A stretch of DNA of 64,000 nucleotides from Magnolia sinica. Its lineage: Eukaryota; Streptophyta; Magnoliopsida; Magnoliales; Magnoliaceae. The stretch is from contig NC_080579.1 of assembly GCF_029962835.1 (NCBI RefSeq), positions 79,501,959 through 79,565,958 of the forward strand. The letters run 5' to 3'. This document shows positions 32,495 to 43,685 of the stretch, in pieces. The notes beneath the pieces were generated by a model that saw only the letters and a list, made by a program, of their open reading frames with translations, had not been told where the DNA came from and searched no databases. Position numbers and translations under genes: made by a program. Position 1 is the stretch's first letter, and every line of letters starts with the position of its first letter.

Positions 32495-34800
32495 GGGGAC
32501 CAGTGTGAAGCTCGGAGATTCTATGCAATAGCTATAAGGAAAGGGTCAGTAAAGCAGAACCTCACCATCAATGTCCTTGACCTTAGGACTCCCACGGAAG
32601 ATCCCCCCGAGGACCTGGAGACCGTCCCGCTTGAGGAAGTCTACCCGAGTAAAAATGTTCAGCTCGGATCTTCGCTGAATTCCAAGCAGAGGTCTCAAAT
32701 GCTGACTTTCCTACAAAAGCACAGGGATATCTTCGCGTGGTTGCACGAGGATATGCCAGGCATCTCTCCAAACGTCATGGTTCATAGGTTAAATGTGGAT
32801 TCGGACCACAAACTAGTGAAACAGAAGAGAAGAGCATTCGACGTGGAGAGGTACACGGCCATAGCTGATGTAGTCTCCAAGCTTCTCAGCGTCGGCTTCA
32901 TCAAGGAAGTACATTATCCGGACTGCAACGCCAACGTGGTCTTGATAAAGAAATCAAATGGGAAGTGGTGGGTTTGTACAGATTACTCAGATCTGAACAA
33001 AGCCTGTCCTAAGGATAGCTTCCCCTTACCTTGAATCGACCAGCTAGTGGACAGCACGGCCGGACATGAGCGACTCTCCTTCCTGGATGCCTATTCCGGG
33101 TACAATTAGATCTCGATGCACCCCCCAGACAGATAAAAGACTACCTTCGTCATCGACAAAGCACTCGACTATTACCGCATCATGCCTTTTGGCCTGAAGA
33201 ATGCTGGGGCAACATACCAGAGATTGGTAAATCAGATGTTCGCCAAGTAGATCGGTTGGACAATGGAAGTTTACGTCGATGACATGCTTGTCAAGAGCGT
33301 CAGAACATCCGACCACCTTGTGGACATCGGGGTGACATTCTCGATCCTCCGAGAGTATCGCATGAAGCTGAACCCGGCCAAGTGTGTCTTTGGAGTCGGT
33401 TTGGGTAAGTTCCTTGGGTTTCGAGTCGACCAGAGAGGCATCGAGGCGAATCCTGAAAAGATCAAAGCGCTGCTCGACATGAGCTCGCCTCGGACAACGA
33501 AGGAGATCCGGTGTCTGACTGGCTGGGTGGCAGCGCTCAGTCGGTTTATCTCCAGAGCAACAGACAAGTGTCTCCCCTTTTTCCAGCGACTGAAAGGTCA
33601 TAAAAAAGCCGAGTAGACCCCCGAATGCGAGAAGGCGTTCCAATAGCTAAAACAATACCTGGGTTCACCTCCCCTGCTGACAAAGCCGGAAGAGGGCGAG
33701 CCCCTATTCTTGTACCTAACGGTTTCTGCTTCGGCCGTCAGTTCTACGCTCATTAGAGAGGTGGGAGGCAAGCAGTATCCTGTCTACTACGTAAGAAGGC
33801 AATGGTGTCCGCCGAGACCAGGTACCCAAGCATGGAGAAGCTAGCACTCAGTTTACTCTTCTCAGCACTGAAGCTGCGCCCGTACTTCCAAGCACACACC
33901 ATCATCGTCCTGACTGACTCCCCCCTCAGACAAGTCCTTCAAAAGCCAGACGTCTTAGGTCGGCTGACGAAATGGGTGATAGAACTCGGGGAGTTCGACA
34001 TCTAAATCGTCTGAGGACTGCAATCAAGGGTCAGGCTGTGGCTGACTTTATAGCCCAGTTTACCATTCCAAGTGCAGATACCGAAGCAGAAGCAGCTCTC
34101 GCAACCCTGCCTGTTCCATCGCCTATCAAGGATACGGAGTCGGAGCAGAGGTGGGTCCTTTATGTCGATGGGTCGTCCAATGCCAAGCGTGTCGGGGCAA
34201 GAATTATCCTGGTCGCGCCCGATTCTACGACTATACAGTACGCCATCAGGCTCGGATTTAGAGCTTCTACTAACGAAGCAGATACGAGGCCCTGTTGGCA
34301 GGACTCAGGCTAGCAGCTAGTTTGGGGGTTTAGTCCCGTGAAGTTCCGTGTGATTCCCAACTTGTGGTGAACCATATCTCCACCGAGTATGAAGCTAAGG
34401 AAACCAGGATGGTGGCCTACCTAGCTAAGGCCAGGAAACTGATAGAAAGGTTCTAGACCTGCATCATCAACCAGATTCCGAGCACAGAGAATTCTTGTAC
34501 CGATGCCCTCGCAAGGCTAGCCTCGGCCATGGAAGGAAAGATTTATCAGATCATCCCCATAGAATTCATGGAGAGCCTGAGCATCGACCAAACAGATCAG
34601 GAAGTAGTCAACCCGGTGGAAGCTACCCCAAGTTGGATGAACCCGATCTACAACTACCTTGTATCTAGTGAGGTCCCCCATGACAGATTGGAGGCGTGAC
34701 ACCTGAAGATTAGAGCTACCCAATAAATTGTCTTGGACAGAGTCTTATACAAGAAGGGGCACTCACAGCCCTACCTTAGATGCCTCTGACCCGAGGAAGC
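32495..34800 (+). pseudogene. Gypsy A reverse transcriptase and RNase H
   Basis: RT begins near RDIFAWLHEDMPGI (32720) and carries KKSNGKWWVCTDYSDLNKAC (about 32948), FLDAYSGYN, MPFGLKNAGATYQR (about 33183) and the active site YVDDMLVKS (about 33272). The connection segment has GIEANPEKIKAL and ALSRFISRATDK. RNase H follows: VLYVDGSSN (about 34156), CDSQLVVN and TDALARLAS (about 34500). It makes cDNA from element RNA. Damage includes stops at 33033, 33108, 33136, 33249, 33615 and 33643, a 1-bp loss near 33792 in YYV-KAM, and further shifts near 34005 and 34275. Confidence 0.92.
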
Positions 34801-35844
34801 AGACTATGTGATAGTGAGATCCATGAAGATATCTGTGGAAATCACTTCGGTGGCTGAGCCTTGGCTATAAAAATACTCCGCCAGGGGTACTTCTAACTGA
34901 CTATTCGAGAGGACTCGAAAGATTACGTCCGAAGGTGTGATAAGTGTTAGAGTTTCGCCGCTATACCGAGGCAGCCTGCAGAAAAAATAACCCCCATGAG
35001 TGGGTCGTGGCCATTCGCTCAATGGGGGATCGACATCATCGAGCCTTTGCCCATAGGGAAAGGACATGTGAAGTTGGCTATTGTCGCAGTTGACTACTTC
35101 ACTAAATGGGCAGAGGCCGAACCCGAAGCCGAGATCACCGAACAGAAAGTAATCGAGTTCGTCTGAAAAAATGTCATCTACCGGTTCGGAATCCTGCGCA
35201 CCATTGTTTCTGACAATGGCAAGCAGTTCAACAATGATAGGTTCTGAAACATGTGCACGGGGCTTGACATCTCGAACACTTATTCCTCACCTCGGCATCC
35301 GCAGTCCAACGGATAGGTGGAAGTTATGAATAAGGTCATCAAGCACCATCTAAAGGCAACTGGGCAGAGGAGCTCCCATTCATCATTTGGGCTTATAGGA
35401 CTAGCTCAGTCGTCTACCGGAGAGACCCCCTTTTTGCTATCCTACAGTTCGAAGGCGGTCATCCTAGTTGAGATCGGTATCCCAATAGCTCGGGTCAGAA
35501 ACTACCAGGAGGATCAGAAGGTAGAATAGATCGTGGCAAACCTCGACTTGCTTGAGGAAGCCAGAGATGTTGCTAGACTCAGAGTCGCTGCTAGACATCA
35601 TCAAGTAGCACGATTCTACAACTCAAGAGTCAAGACAAGGCGGTTTCGACCAGGGGACTTGGTCCTCCGCCGCGTCTTCCAAAATACGATCGAGCCGGGG
35701 GCTGGGACACTCAGGCCCAACTGGGAAGGGCCTTACCGTGTGGTCAAATCGATCCAGCCAGACTCCTACCACTTAGAGGATCTCGAAGGATGTCAGCTCC
35801 CCCACCCCTGGAATGTTGAGCACTTAAAGATCTACTATCTGTGA
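34801..35844 (+). pseudogene. Gypsy A integrase
   Basis: The zinc finger HEDICGNH...RRCDKC lies at about 34822-34948, after a frameshift near 34812. Core residues: Asp in GIDIIEPLP (35033), Asp in TIVSDNGKQF (35213) and Glu in VEVMNKVIK (35322). The final segment (35533-35844) reads FRPGDLVLRRVF, WEGPYRVVKSIQPDSYHLED (GPY/F-type module) and ends WNVEHLKIYYL, stop at 35842-35844. It would insert cDNA into chromatin; no chromodomain follows, which argues against the chromovirus branch. Stops include one in place of Trp (V-stop-KN, 35164), one in F-stop-NMC (35245) and one in NG-stop-VEV (35314). Confidence 0.9.
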
Positions 35845-36282
35845 AGATCTACTGGCCGATGAAGGCCCTCAATAAATGTACCACTCGGAGCTACGAGCTT
35901 GCTAAGGCCTTTAATAAAAGTTCATTCTTTCATAAATCGTCTACTTGCGTAATTTATCTCAGGTTATCTACAAACGGAAAAAGTTACCTCTTATAAGCAG
36001 AGGCTACCGGACCGATCCCTTAAAGAAGGGGTCAGAACGTTAAACCCATGAAAATCTACAAGGGATCCCCTCATATGCAGGAGAAAATCCTGGAGACGAC
36101 CTGATTCCCTGAAAAAGGGATCGGCTCGTCACACAATGGCAAATCTACAAAAACGACTAAGGGGCGTGCAATTCGTGGGGGGGTTGAACTCTCAAGGGGT
36201 CAGTCCTTAAATATTAACATCAAAGAATCATCACGACAATCAACACATGCAAATATGCATTCTCCCAAAGATCATTCATTCA
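35845..36282. other. Spacer between pol and antisense ORF in gypsy A
   Basis: Non-coding. Two AATAAA-like hexamers follow the pol stop (35870, 35912). A short motif GACCGATCCCTTAAAGAAGG / GATTCCCTGAAAAAGGGATC is repeated (36010-36120), with GGCTCGTCA as in the B spacer. Confidence 0.6.
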
Positions 36283-37915
36283 TTAAAAAATTATCCATGT
36301 TAAAAAAAATACAATACAAGTCTCACTCCCTCCGAGTAGAGGGACTGGCCACCGAGCTGGGGGGCTGAGCGTCAGGGGTGGCCTCGACGATAGGAGGGAA
36401 CTCTCAGGCTCATCTGCCGTGACCGGTTCAACATCCTCAGCATCGTATGCAGCGAGAGCATTGAGGTCGATGGTCGGATGAAGCTTTTGGACCTTAACAA
36501 GGCAAGCATCGAAGCCGGTGTTATAGTCAAAGTAATACAGTTTGTCCAGCTCCTTAGCCCTCTCAACCTCCTTATATGCTACCACCGCTACGGCAATTTG
36601 AGAAGATGCTCGGGCCTCAAGTTCACCCCACAGTCTTTCTTGGTCAGTAGTAGCCACGGCCTCAAGAACACTTCGCTGCTGAACCAACCCCTCGGCAGCT
36701 TGGTGCTTTACTATCTCGAGGTTTTTCTCCAGTCATGAAACATCACCCTCTGTATCCTCAAGACAAACCTTTAGATGCTTGACAACCTCCCGTAGGCACC
36801 TGACCTCGGGGTCGGCCACGTCCAAGCGAGCTTGGAGTTGGTTGACCTCGCCCTGGATTGTTTGCTCCCTCACTTGACCCTTGACAGTAGCCCTTCTCAG
36901 TTCCTCTCACTCCGCAGCCGAAGCCTCCAATAGTTTCTTAAGCTTGGCCCTCTGTGCTTCGAGTTCGACCCTTCGCGCCTCTTGCCTACCTTCTCCACCA
37001 CAAACTTGACCCTCTCCACCTCAAGCCGTTCCATCTCCTTTAAACTCTCCTTCACCTCCATTATCATTGGCAACGACTGGTAACAGACTGCTGCATAATC
37101 ATTCAGGAAGTTAACGTAGCGTCGGGAGAGTGTATCGACTATCTTTGCCTCTGGTACATGCTTAGCCGCCCATGGATTCAGTAAAGCCATATGATAATCG
37201 GGAGGTGGGGTCTCTGGAGTGGGCTCGGAAGTTCCTCCGACCCCACTGGCTGTAGAAGCTTGGGCAGCAGCATAGAGCGTGGTGGTATATCCGACAAGGG
37301 CATCGGTTCAACCGGCTAAGAGCTCGGCCTCATCGGCAGGGTGGTGAGCTACGGATTGTGTAGGGACGACAAAACTAGGAGTCTCCCTAACTACCTCTCT
37401 CCCTATCCCGAGAGGGCACACAACCGCTGAAGGTGGAACCTCGGGGGCTTGCTCCTCTACAGACAGCGTCGAGATGGTGATCGGCTTGACTCCGACAGGG
37501 GCCTTAGGGGCTCATGCTTCAGAGGCAGGGGTCGGGGCAGCGATGAGAACGGCTTCAGCTGGGGCCATGATGGGTCTGGCTTCGGCTGGGAAGGTCATGG
37601 CTGCAACCAGAACAGCCTCGGCCTTGGAAGTCTTCCTCTTCTTCGGCGCCACCTTCATCCTCGGTTCGGAGGAGAGGACAACGTCCATCGGAGGACATGG
37701 CACGAGTGGTCTCCTCCTCTTTGAGCCGCCTGCCTCCATCCTATTCAAAAAAGGAGAATCCACCCAAGTAAAATCTATTGAATGTTAGCAAACAAATCTC
37801 CGGAGATTCTTACCTCGCTTACCCAGAGCAAAGAGAGTAGGCTGGATTCTAAAGAAGCTAGACGACACCAAGTTCTCCTGGTTGATGAGTTCGAACCAAA
37901 TGCGTTGGTCCTTGG
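36283..37915 (-). pseudogene. Antisense ORF of gypsy A, C-terminal portion
   Basis: Continues the protein that starts at 42040, after interruption by the solo LTR at 37921. Minus-strand pieces in order: a basic segment KRRRPLVPCPP and APKKRKTSKAEA (37700-37610, nuclear-localisation-like), LLNPWAAKHVPEAKIVDTLS (37190-37130, matching GWAAKNVP of B), a Glu/Lys/Arg heptad-rich stretch (37090-36890) and FDACLVKVQKLHPTIDLNAL (36520-36450). Frames shift several times and stops occur, so it is dead. No intron like that of B is obvious. Role unknown. Confidence 0.75.
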
Positions 37916-37920
37916 GGAGC
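37916..37920. repeat. Target duplication GGAGC (left)
   Basis: GGAGC here and at 41115-41119 bracket the solo LTR; it interrupts the aORF. Confidence 0.95.
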
Positions 37921-40900
37921 TGTAATGCCCTGAAAATCGGGGGTCAAGTAGGAGCCCAACTCCCGAGTTCCAACACATCACTTATGCAACATAGAAAATA
38001 ATGATTAAATGTTGTCTTTATTAGTGCCTTAAACATGAGTGGGATTATACCAAACAACATTATACTTCAAAGACAGTTAAATTTCGCAAGCAGAAGACTG
38101 TGATAATTATATAAAATGTATAAACTGTTGTAAGTCTCCAAAGTGTGAACATGTTACCAGGTTAAATATATACATATATACTCCCAAAATGGACAAAATG
38201 AATATACATGGGTACTCCAAAAATGTAAAATGACAAGTGTAATGCCATCTAGACAGCATCCCTGCAACCCCGTCGATCAGAACATGGTCTACATAGACCC
38301 GCCTGATAGTGCATATAGGAGAACTCCTCATCATCGCAAAAGACCAGCACTACCTTGAAAGCATCGCCATCATCTGCATCTATAACAGGGTCTGGTTGGT
38401 GTTCAAACACCATCTCAGAACGTAAGAGTGAGTGATCAACTCAGTGAAACTATAAAGCAAAGGTTAACATATTATCATTTCAGTCAAGCAGTAATGATAA
38501 AGCAATACCACAAGCATTCCTAAGTACTCTGGTTAATGCAAGGATGATATGTGTTAATGATGTATGCCCTCGCCTGCACTCTCTCTTACGACAATATCTC
38601 ACAATCGCAGCATGCAACACTCCCGCTGTGCTCAACTCCAATGCCAAAGGCACATGCAATGTGGTGTATGTGCGTGATTAACTAAGTTCTTAATTAGGCA
38701 TATTCATACAGCAGGATTGGGAAGCTAAGGCATCTCCCTTTATATCATATATCCAAACATTGATCCATCTAGGGTCGTCAATCCTGGTAGTCACATACGA
38801 TAGGTAATTTTCAGGTCGCTACGGAGCGGCTCGTCACCTCAGCACAGGCCTATTTTATACTCAAGGTAACTACGGAAAGGCTCGTCACCTTAACGTAGTC
38901 CCAGTGTATACTCAAAGTCACTACGGGCTCATCACCTAATCGTAGGCCAACAGCTCGAATACAGTGTCCCATACACCACCATATTCGGCTCATGAGTTTG
39001 GGTTGCTCACTGGTCACTGCAGGGAGGCTTGTCACCCCAGCGTAGGCCGACAGCTCGACCACGGTGTCCCATACACCACCATCTCCGGCTCATGAGTCTT
39101 ATCAGATCGAGGTACTAAGGTTAAACGGGATCTTCAATGGTAAGTTGGTACCTTAGATTCAAGCAGTAGCGTCCATACATGGTGAACATAGAATGGGTCA
39201 ATCGGGTTACTTGATAAGCTCGGTTAGTACGAGCGCACGTTGCCTTAGTCAACATAGAGTGCGTAAGCACTCTGTGTGGCTTAACCACTGTTGGTAAATG
39301 TGTGTACGACTCAAATTCTACGAACTTATCTGGTATGGCGAAACGACCTCGACCACTAATTGAGAAATTATTACCGATTGCCTGGACTACGTCGTAGCCC
39401 CAAACACACTTAAACATAACAGGAAAGCATATGTGATAGGCATATCAGCAATAAACAATTAATTCAAACAAGGGAACCACTTGAACATTTTTTTTATGAA
39501 GTACAAATAAACATGCTTTCACACATATACATTTCATACGTAAATCACATCAAATAATCTAAGTTATATGAATGGATTTATACACATAGCTAAGGTAGTT
39601 GAGAATCTTATCTCAATACCCATATAAAATACAAATTACCAAATATTTACTCATTCAGACATTTTTACAAACACTTAGACTACACACTACAACATACATG
39701 ACGTATGTTGGTCATAACATGTATTAGGGTAAATCCTTTCACCAAAGAGTTGTCACTTATACAACAATCATATATCCACGACGGATAATCATGGCAAGCA
39801 CAAGTCCAAATTCCATACTCATTCAAACATTTCAACAAAACACATGGAATGCGTTATAAATCAACATAGTCTATATAAGCATATGTACGAAAAACCTCGT
39901 ATCTAAGCACATGTGATAGCAATCAAGCCAGTCATAAATTATTACTGACATTGAAAGCCTTGAAAACCATAACCTAAACATTTATAATCTGCACCTTCCG
40001 CTGGTAAACTCATAACGAACTCAGTTCATACACTGACTCGCTGTCTACGCCACAACGACAACCTAAAGTATGAAATAGGTTAACTATTTCATCATTTACT
40101 CTATTTAAAACCCTAAAACAGATTAGGGTTAGATTTTCTTACTTAAGAACGGAATCAGAATCGCCAGAATAACGATATAGAAATGGTAGTTAAGCACGTG
40201 GAGTGGCGGGATTGAATCCCAGAAACAAACGCCAACTCTCTCTCTCTCACTTTCTCTCACTTTTCTCTTTTCTCTCTCTTAGGGTTTTTCAAATTCGTAT
40301 GGAATGAGAGAGAGAGGGTTTAAGGGGCTTATATAGGCCCAGAACTGATGGGAATGGCCCAGGGCCATGGTATACTTGGGTTATAGCCAAATAGTGGCCA
40401 TTTCAGTCCAACAGAGCTGTTCTGGAGGCCCCTTTTCTAAATATGGTCAGACTTAAGCTCCCTGACATTGAATCTAGGTTAGGTTAAGATCTCGATTTGA
40501 TCGGATCAGTGGATTGGCCCCGGGGAACCAGTTTCAGTTCAACGGCCATCGTCGCTCGATCAGGGCCACGAGTACATGGACTTGTGCTGGGAAATTTCCT
40601 TGATACAAGGGTGTATTTGGGTCAGATTCTGACGGTTTAAATCCTTAGATTCAGCCTGCAAGCGAACGACTCAATTCAAATAAGTTTCAGTTCATTTCCT
40701 AAAGATATTCGCGTTTCTCACATACTTCGCTTCAGGCTCAAGTTATGCGTTTCTGGATACCTTTAGGACTTGATTTTCTAGATGATTGCCAAGTCCAGCA
40801 AGGTGGTCATAACCATATAGATTTTGAGGAAATCGGACTTTCGACGCGCGGTCTAGGTCCGATACGGAGTTTCGATGCGCTCCCAAGAGCAACTGGGTTT

Positions 40901-41114
40901 TGAGATGGATCCTAAGTTTTTAGGCAATGTAGCGTTAGCGATCCTGCAGATTTTGGGTCATACAGATCGTATTTAAAGTGATTAGTGCTAATTTCACAGA
41001 TAATCTAGTTTAACACTTAGTTAATTTTGTCTAATTTCTACAGGATTTGGTCCTAAGTGATTTCTGCCTGAGGTGGTACTCGGGTCTTTGTACGGATTTT
41101 TTTGAGACGTTACA
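37921..41114 (+). mobile_element. Solo LTR, family L1, 3194 bp, complete
   Basis: Starts TGTAATGCCC, ends GACGTTACA, and is flanked by GGAGC on both sides. There is no internal coding region, so it is a solo LTR. CT-rich DNA (40230-40285) precedes a TATA box in CTTATATAGGCC (about 40329), giving a U3 of about 2.4 kb and R-U5 of about 0.75 kb. The module containing GGCTCGTCACC and GGCCRACAGCTCG is repeated four times at 38812-39105. Chromovirus affinity is inferred from the termini. A partial minus-strand copy is at 5466-6479. Confidence 0.95.
38812..39105 (+). repeat. Four copies of the LTR module (GGCTCGTCACC...CAGCTCG...TCATGAG)
   Basis: Copies at about 38812, 38866, 38918 and 39008; the last two are complete, from CACTRC through GTCCCATACACCACCAT to GGCTCATGAGT. 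Single copies are in the LTRs at 43748-43832 and 59179-59275, and on the minus strand at 515-610 and 5487-5585. Confidence 0.85.
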
Positions 41115-42040
41115 GGAGCACTCTGGCTTGGGCGACTTGGTGCTTTTGAAGAGCAGAGAGGTCTGGGAACCCCTTTGGCTGAGCTGCAAACAGAAGCAGA
41201 GTATGAGTTAAAATATAAAAGAATGGACCAAGTGTACAGAATGACTAAAAGAAGTGTCCGACCTGGGTTGGCAAACTTGGTAGGGACTTAGACCCGTAGT
41301 CTGCCCATTTCAAAGGCAGGGGCCTCCCACTCCCCTGAGGCCTAGAACCACTTCCCTTTCCAATCCTTGTTAGAAGTGGAAAGTTGGGTTACTAGGCCTA
41401 GGACGGATGTAGGCCTAGCCGAGAAGTACCACTAGACCTGATCCGACCTATCGTACTTGGCCATGTACAAAAACAGGAACTCGTTTGGTGTCAGCCTCTG
41501 ATTCCCCGCCTAATGCCGGAGAATAAATGTGGAAGTGAGGATCCTCCAGGAGTTCGAAACCAACTGCCTCGGAGCTATTCTCAGCTGTGCGGTCAGCTCG
41601 GGTAATAATGGGTGGAAGGGGAATTGAAGCCCGCATTGAAGGGCACAGATGAAAATAACAATCTCCCCCTCAGCTGGAGAGCCTGCTTGGTCCGTGGGGG
41701 CAGGGGCTTGGATGTGCACCGAGTCAGGAATTTGATAGTCTTCACGGAGTTGGGCCATCTGGGACTCGACCAGGATTGAGCCCCTAGGGACTAACGGTTT
41801 CGACATGCCTCCCGAGGGGCCTACCTTCGACCGCCTTGCGGGATCTCTGAGAGCCCTCTTCGGTCTCTTGCCTCGGCTTCTGGCCCTCTAACTCACGGTT
41901 CTCTGGGCCGGGACCGAAGTGTCAAGGGGTACAGCCTTAAAAGGGCCTTCAAACTCTCCGGGTTCCGAGGCAGTAGTCTCCAGTTAAGAGTCTGAACCAA
42001 CTCCTCGAACTTCTACCACTTCGTCAGAGTTGCTTGACAT
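41115..42040 (-). pseudogene. Antisense ORF of gypsy A, N-terminal portion (Transposase_28-like)
   Basis: Starts MSSNSDEVVEVRGVG at ATG 42040-42038. A basic stretch (RGKRPKRALRDPARRSK) precedes the conserved block MAQLREDYQIPDSVHI, GEIVIFICALQCGLQFPFHP, LRIAPRQLVSNSWRIL, LTPNEFLFLYM, YFSARP and NKDWKGKWF (41755-41340). That block matches my memory of PF04195, putative gypsy type transposon protein of cereals. It runs opposite to pol and has its own leader and TATA box. In-frame stops (about 41986, 41890, 41510, 41431) and the solo LTR at 37921 have destroyed it. Function is undetermined; basic and coiled-coil parts would fit a nuclear, nucleic-acid-associated protein. Confidence 0.78.
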
Positions 42041-42285
42041 GATGCAAGGAAAAAGGCTTTAAAGTATTGGAAGACTCACAGCGTTGCTGGCGATTTCCTC
42101 CAGTAGAAATCTTTCTAACTCCGATGGCTTCCTCCGAGCAGAATCTCTTCTCCGATGGTCAGAAACCCTTTATCCGGCGAAGAAAATCCTTTTTCTGGTA
42201 GATGGTGATTTTTGGCGGAGGGTGATTTTCGGCAGAGGGCGATTCGAAAGAAGAGAGCAGAGAAAATGAGAAGTGAGAGCGCGAG

Positions 42286-42325
42286 AAGTGTGAGAGTGAG
42301 AACGGGAGGGGTTTATATAACCGCC
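42286..42325 (-). promoter_or_regulatory. Candidate antisense promoter (TATA box) for the aORF of gypsy A
   Basis: On the minus strand GGTTATATAAACCCC (TATA at 42320-42312) is followed by a CT-rich stretch and an approximately 245-nt leader ending at the aORF ATG (42040). There is no other ATG on the minus strand between 42285 and 42041, so the first AUG of a transcript would be the aORF start. A donor-like CTGTGAGT (about 42078) near the end of the leader is possible. Confidence 0.6.
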
Positions 42326-43338
42326 TCATTAGTCGGCGTCATCATTGCAAACGGCCGTTCCCGAAGCCAAGGCGACTCGGTACTGGCGCCAAGGGACACA
42401 TGGAGGAAGCCTATACATCCGAACCCACGCTTTGGGGTCAAAGTCTACTCAGCATTTAATGCCATTAATGGTGTGGGCGGCTCCTCGCCCCTCCGCATAC
42501 ACATGGCGCTTTCTCCTTTGCTTCACCGATTGCAAATCGTAGCCGTCATCACTTGTCATTCGCTAAAGGGATAGAAGCTGAAGGTTGCGGCCGCCGTACA
42601 GCACGCGAGATCTGAGGCGTATGTATCACATTAATTACGCCCTGATCATCCTAATTGCAATCATGAACAAAGGCGTGGAGACGTTGTTTCGTTTCCCCAG
42701 GCGTTTACTCTCAAAGTCTGGATTCGGACCAAGAGAGTAGGCGTAACACCCCGGTTTCCGAAACTCGAGTACACTAGTCGTTTTCCAAAAACCCGAGCGT
42801 TAACCTTTAAATATCTCAAATTTCACGTTAATTTTTTTTCTTTTATCAGAGTTAATAAACCAGCGGGACAAAAACAAATCAAGTATAAGAGGGAGTCCAA
42901 ATATACATAACCAAAGTTTCAAGTGGTTACCCAAAAACTTATACAAACTAATGTCTTAACCTTTACAAACATAACAGTATAAATTAAATACAAATAAAAT
43001 TAGGAATGGAGAGTCGCAAGATCATCTAGCTCCTCTCATTCCACATGAACACCAGTCTTCGCGTCATCTCCGTCTCCTGCACACTGAGTACAGTTCGATA
43101 GCGTCAATGGCTATCGTAGTGAGGTATATCCCTCAAGATTTATCGCATCACTAAGATAATTAAGCATAGTTAACAAAGGCAGTGTATAACAAATATTACA
43201 CAAAGATTACCATGGAAATCAGATAAGCTTTATCAGATACACATTCATTAAATAAATCATACAAGATTTTCTTGTTTAAATGCATGGATGCATGCACATG
43301 CTCAAAGACCTGAGGATGCACATCCAGCTGGTAAAAAG

Positions 43339-43685
43339 TCGCCCAAGGAGAACTAGCCACTCGGAAAAATACTCAAAGGTACACTCAAGGAGAACTAGCC
43401 ACCCGAAAAGACTATGCAACGAGGTCTCCCAAGGAGAACTAGCCACCCAAAAAAATATACAAAGGTACGCCCAAGGAGAACTCGCTATCCGGAAAAGACC
43501 ATGTAATATAGATCGCTCAAGGAGAATTAGTCACCCGAAAAAGTACACAAAGGCACGCTCAAGGAGAACTAACCACCCGGAAAAGACCAAATAATATAAA
43601 TCGCTCAAGGAGAATTAGTCACTCGAAAAAGTACACAAAGGTATGCCCAAGGAGAACTAATCACTCAGAAAAGACTATATGCCAT
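43339..43685 (+). repeat. Alternating two-monomer tandem array
   Basis: Eight monomers share CAAGGAGAACTAGCCACYCG. They alternate a 42-bp type ending AAAGTACACAAAGGYACG and a 46-bp type ending AAAGACCATGTAATATAGATCG, giving about four 88-bp dimers. The final monomer decays into ATGCATGATTAGCC. Confidence 0.85.

Noticed and set aside
33044..33643. 199-residue minus-strand frame
   Set aside because: Antisense shadow of the gypsy A reverse transcriptase; the plus strand has clear RT motifs including YVDD.
35317..35529. Separate 70-residue protein gene
   Set aside because: It is the integrase segment after the QSNG-stop; the start Met is internal (VEVMNK).
43339..43685. CRISPR-like array (regular repeats with spacers)
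   Set aside because: The whole 42/46-bp monomer is repeated, there are no unique spacers, and it lies inside a plant LTR with a target duplication.
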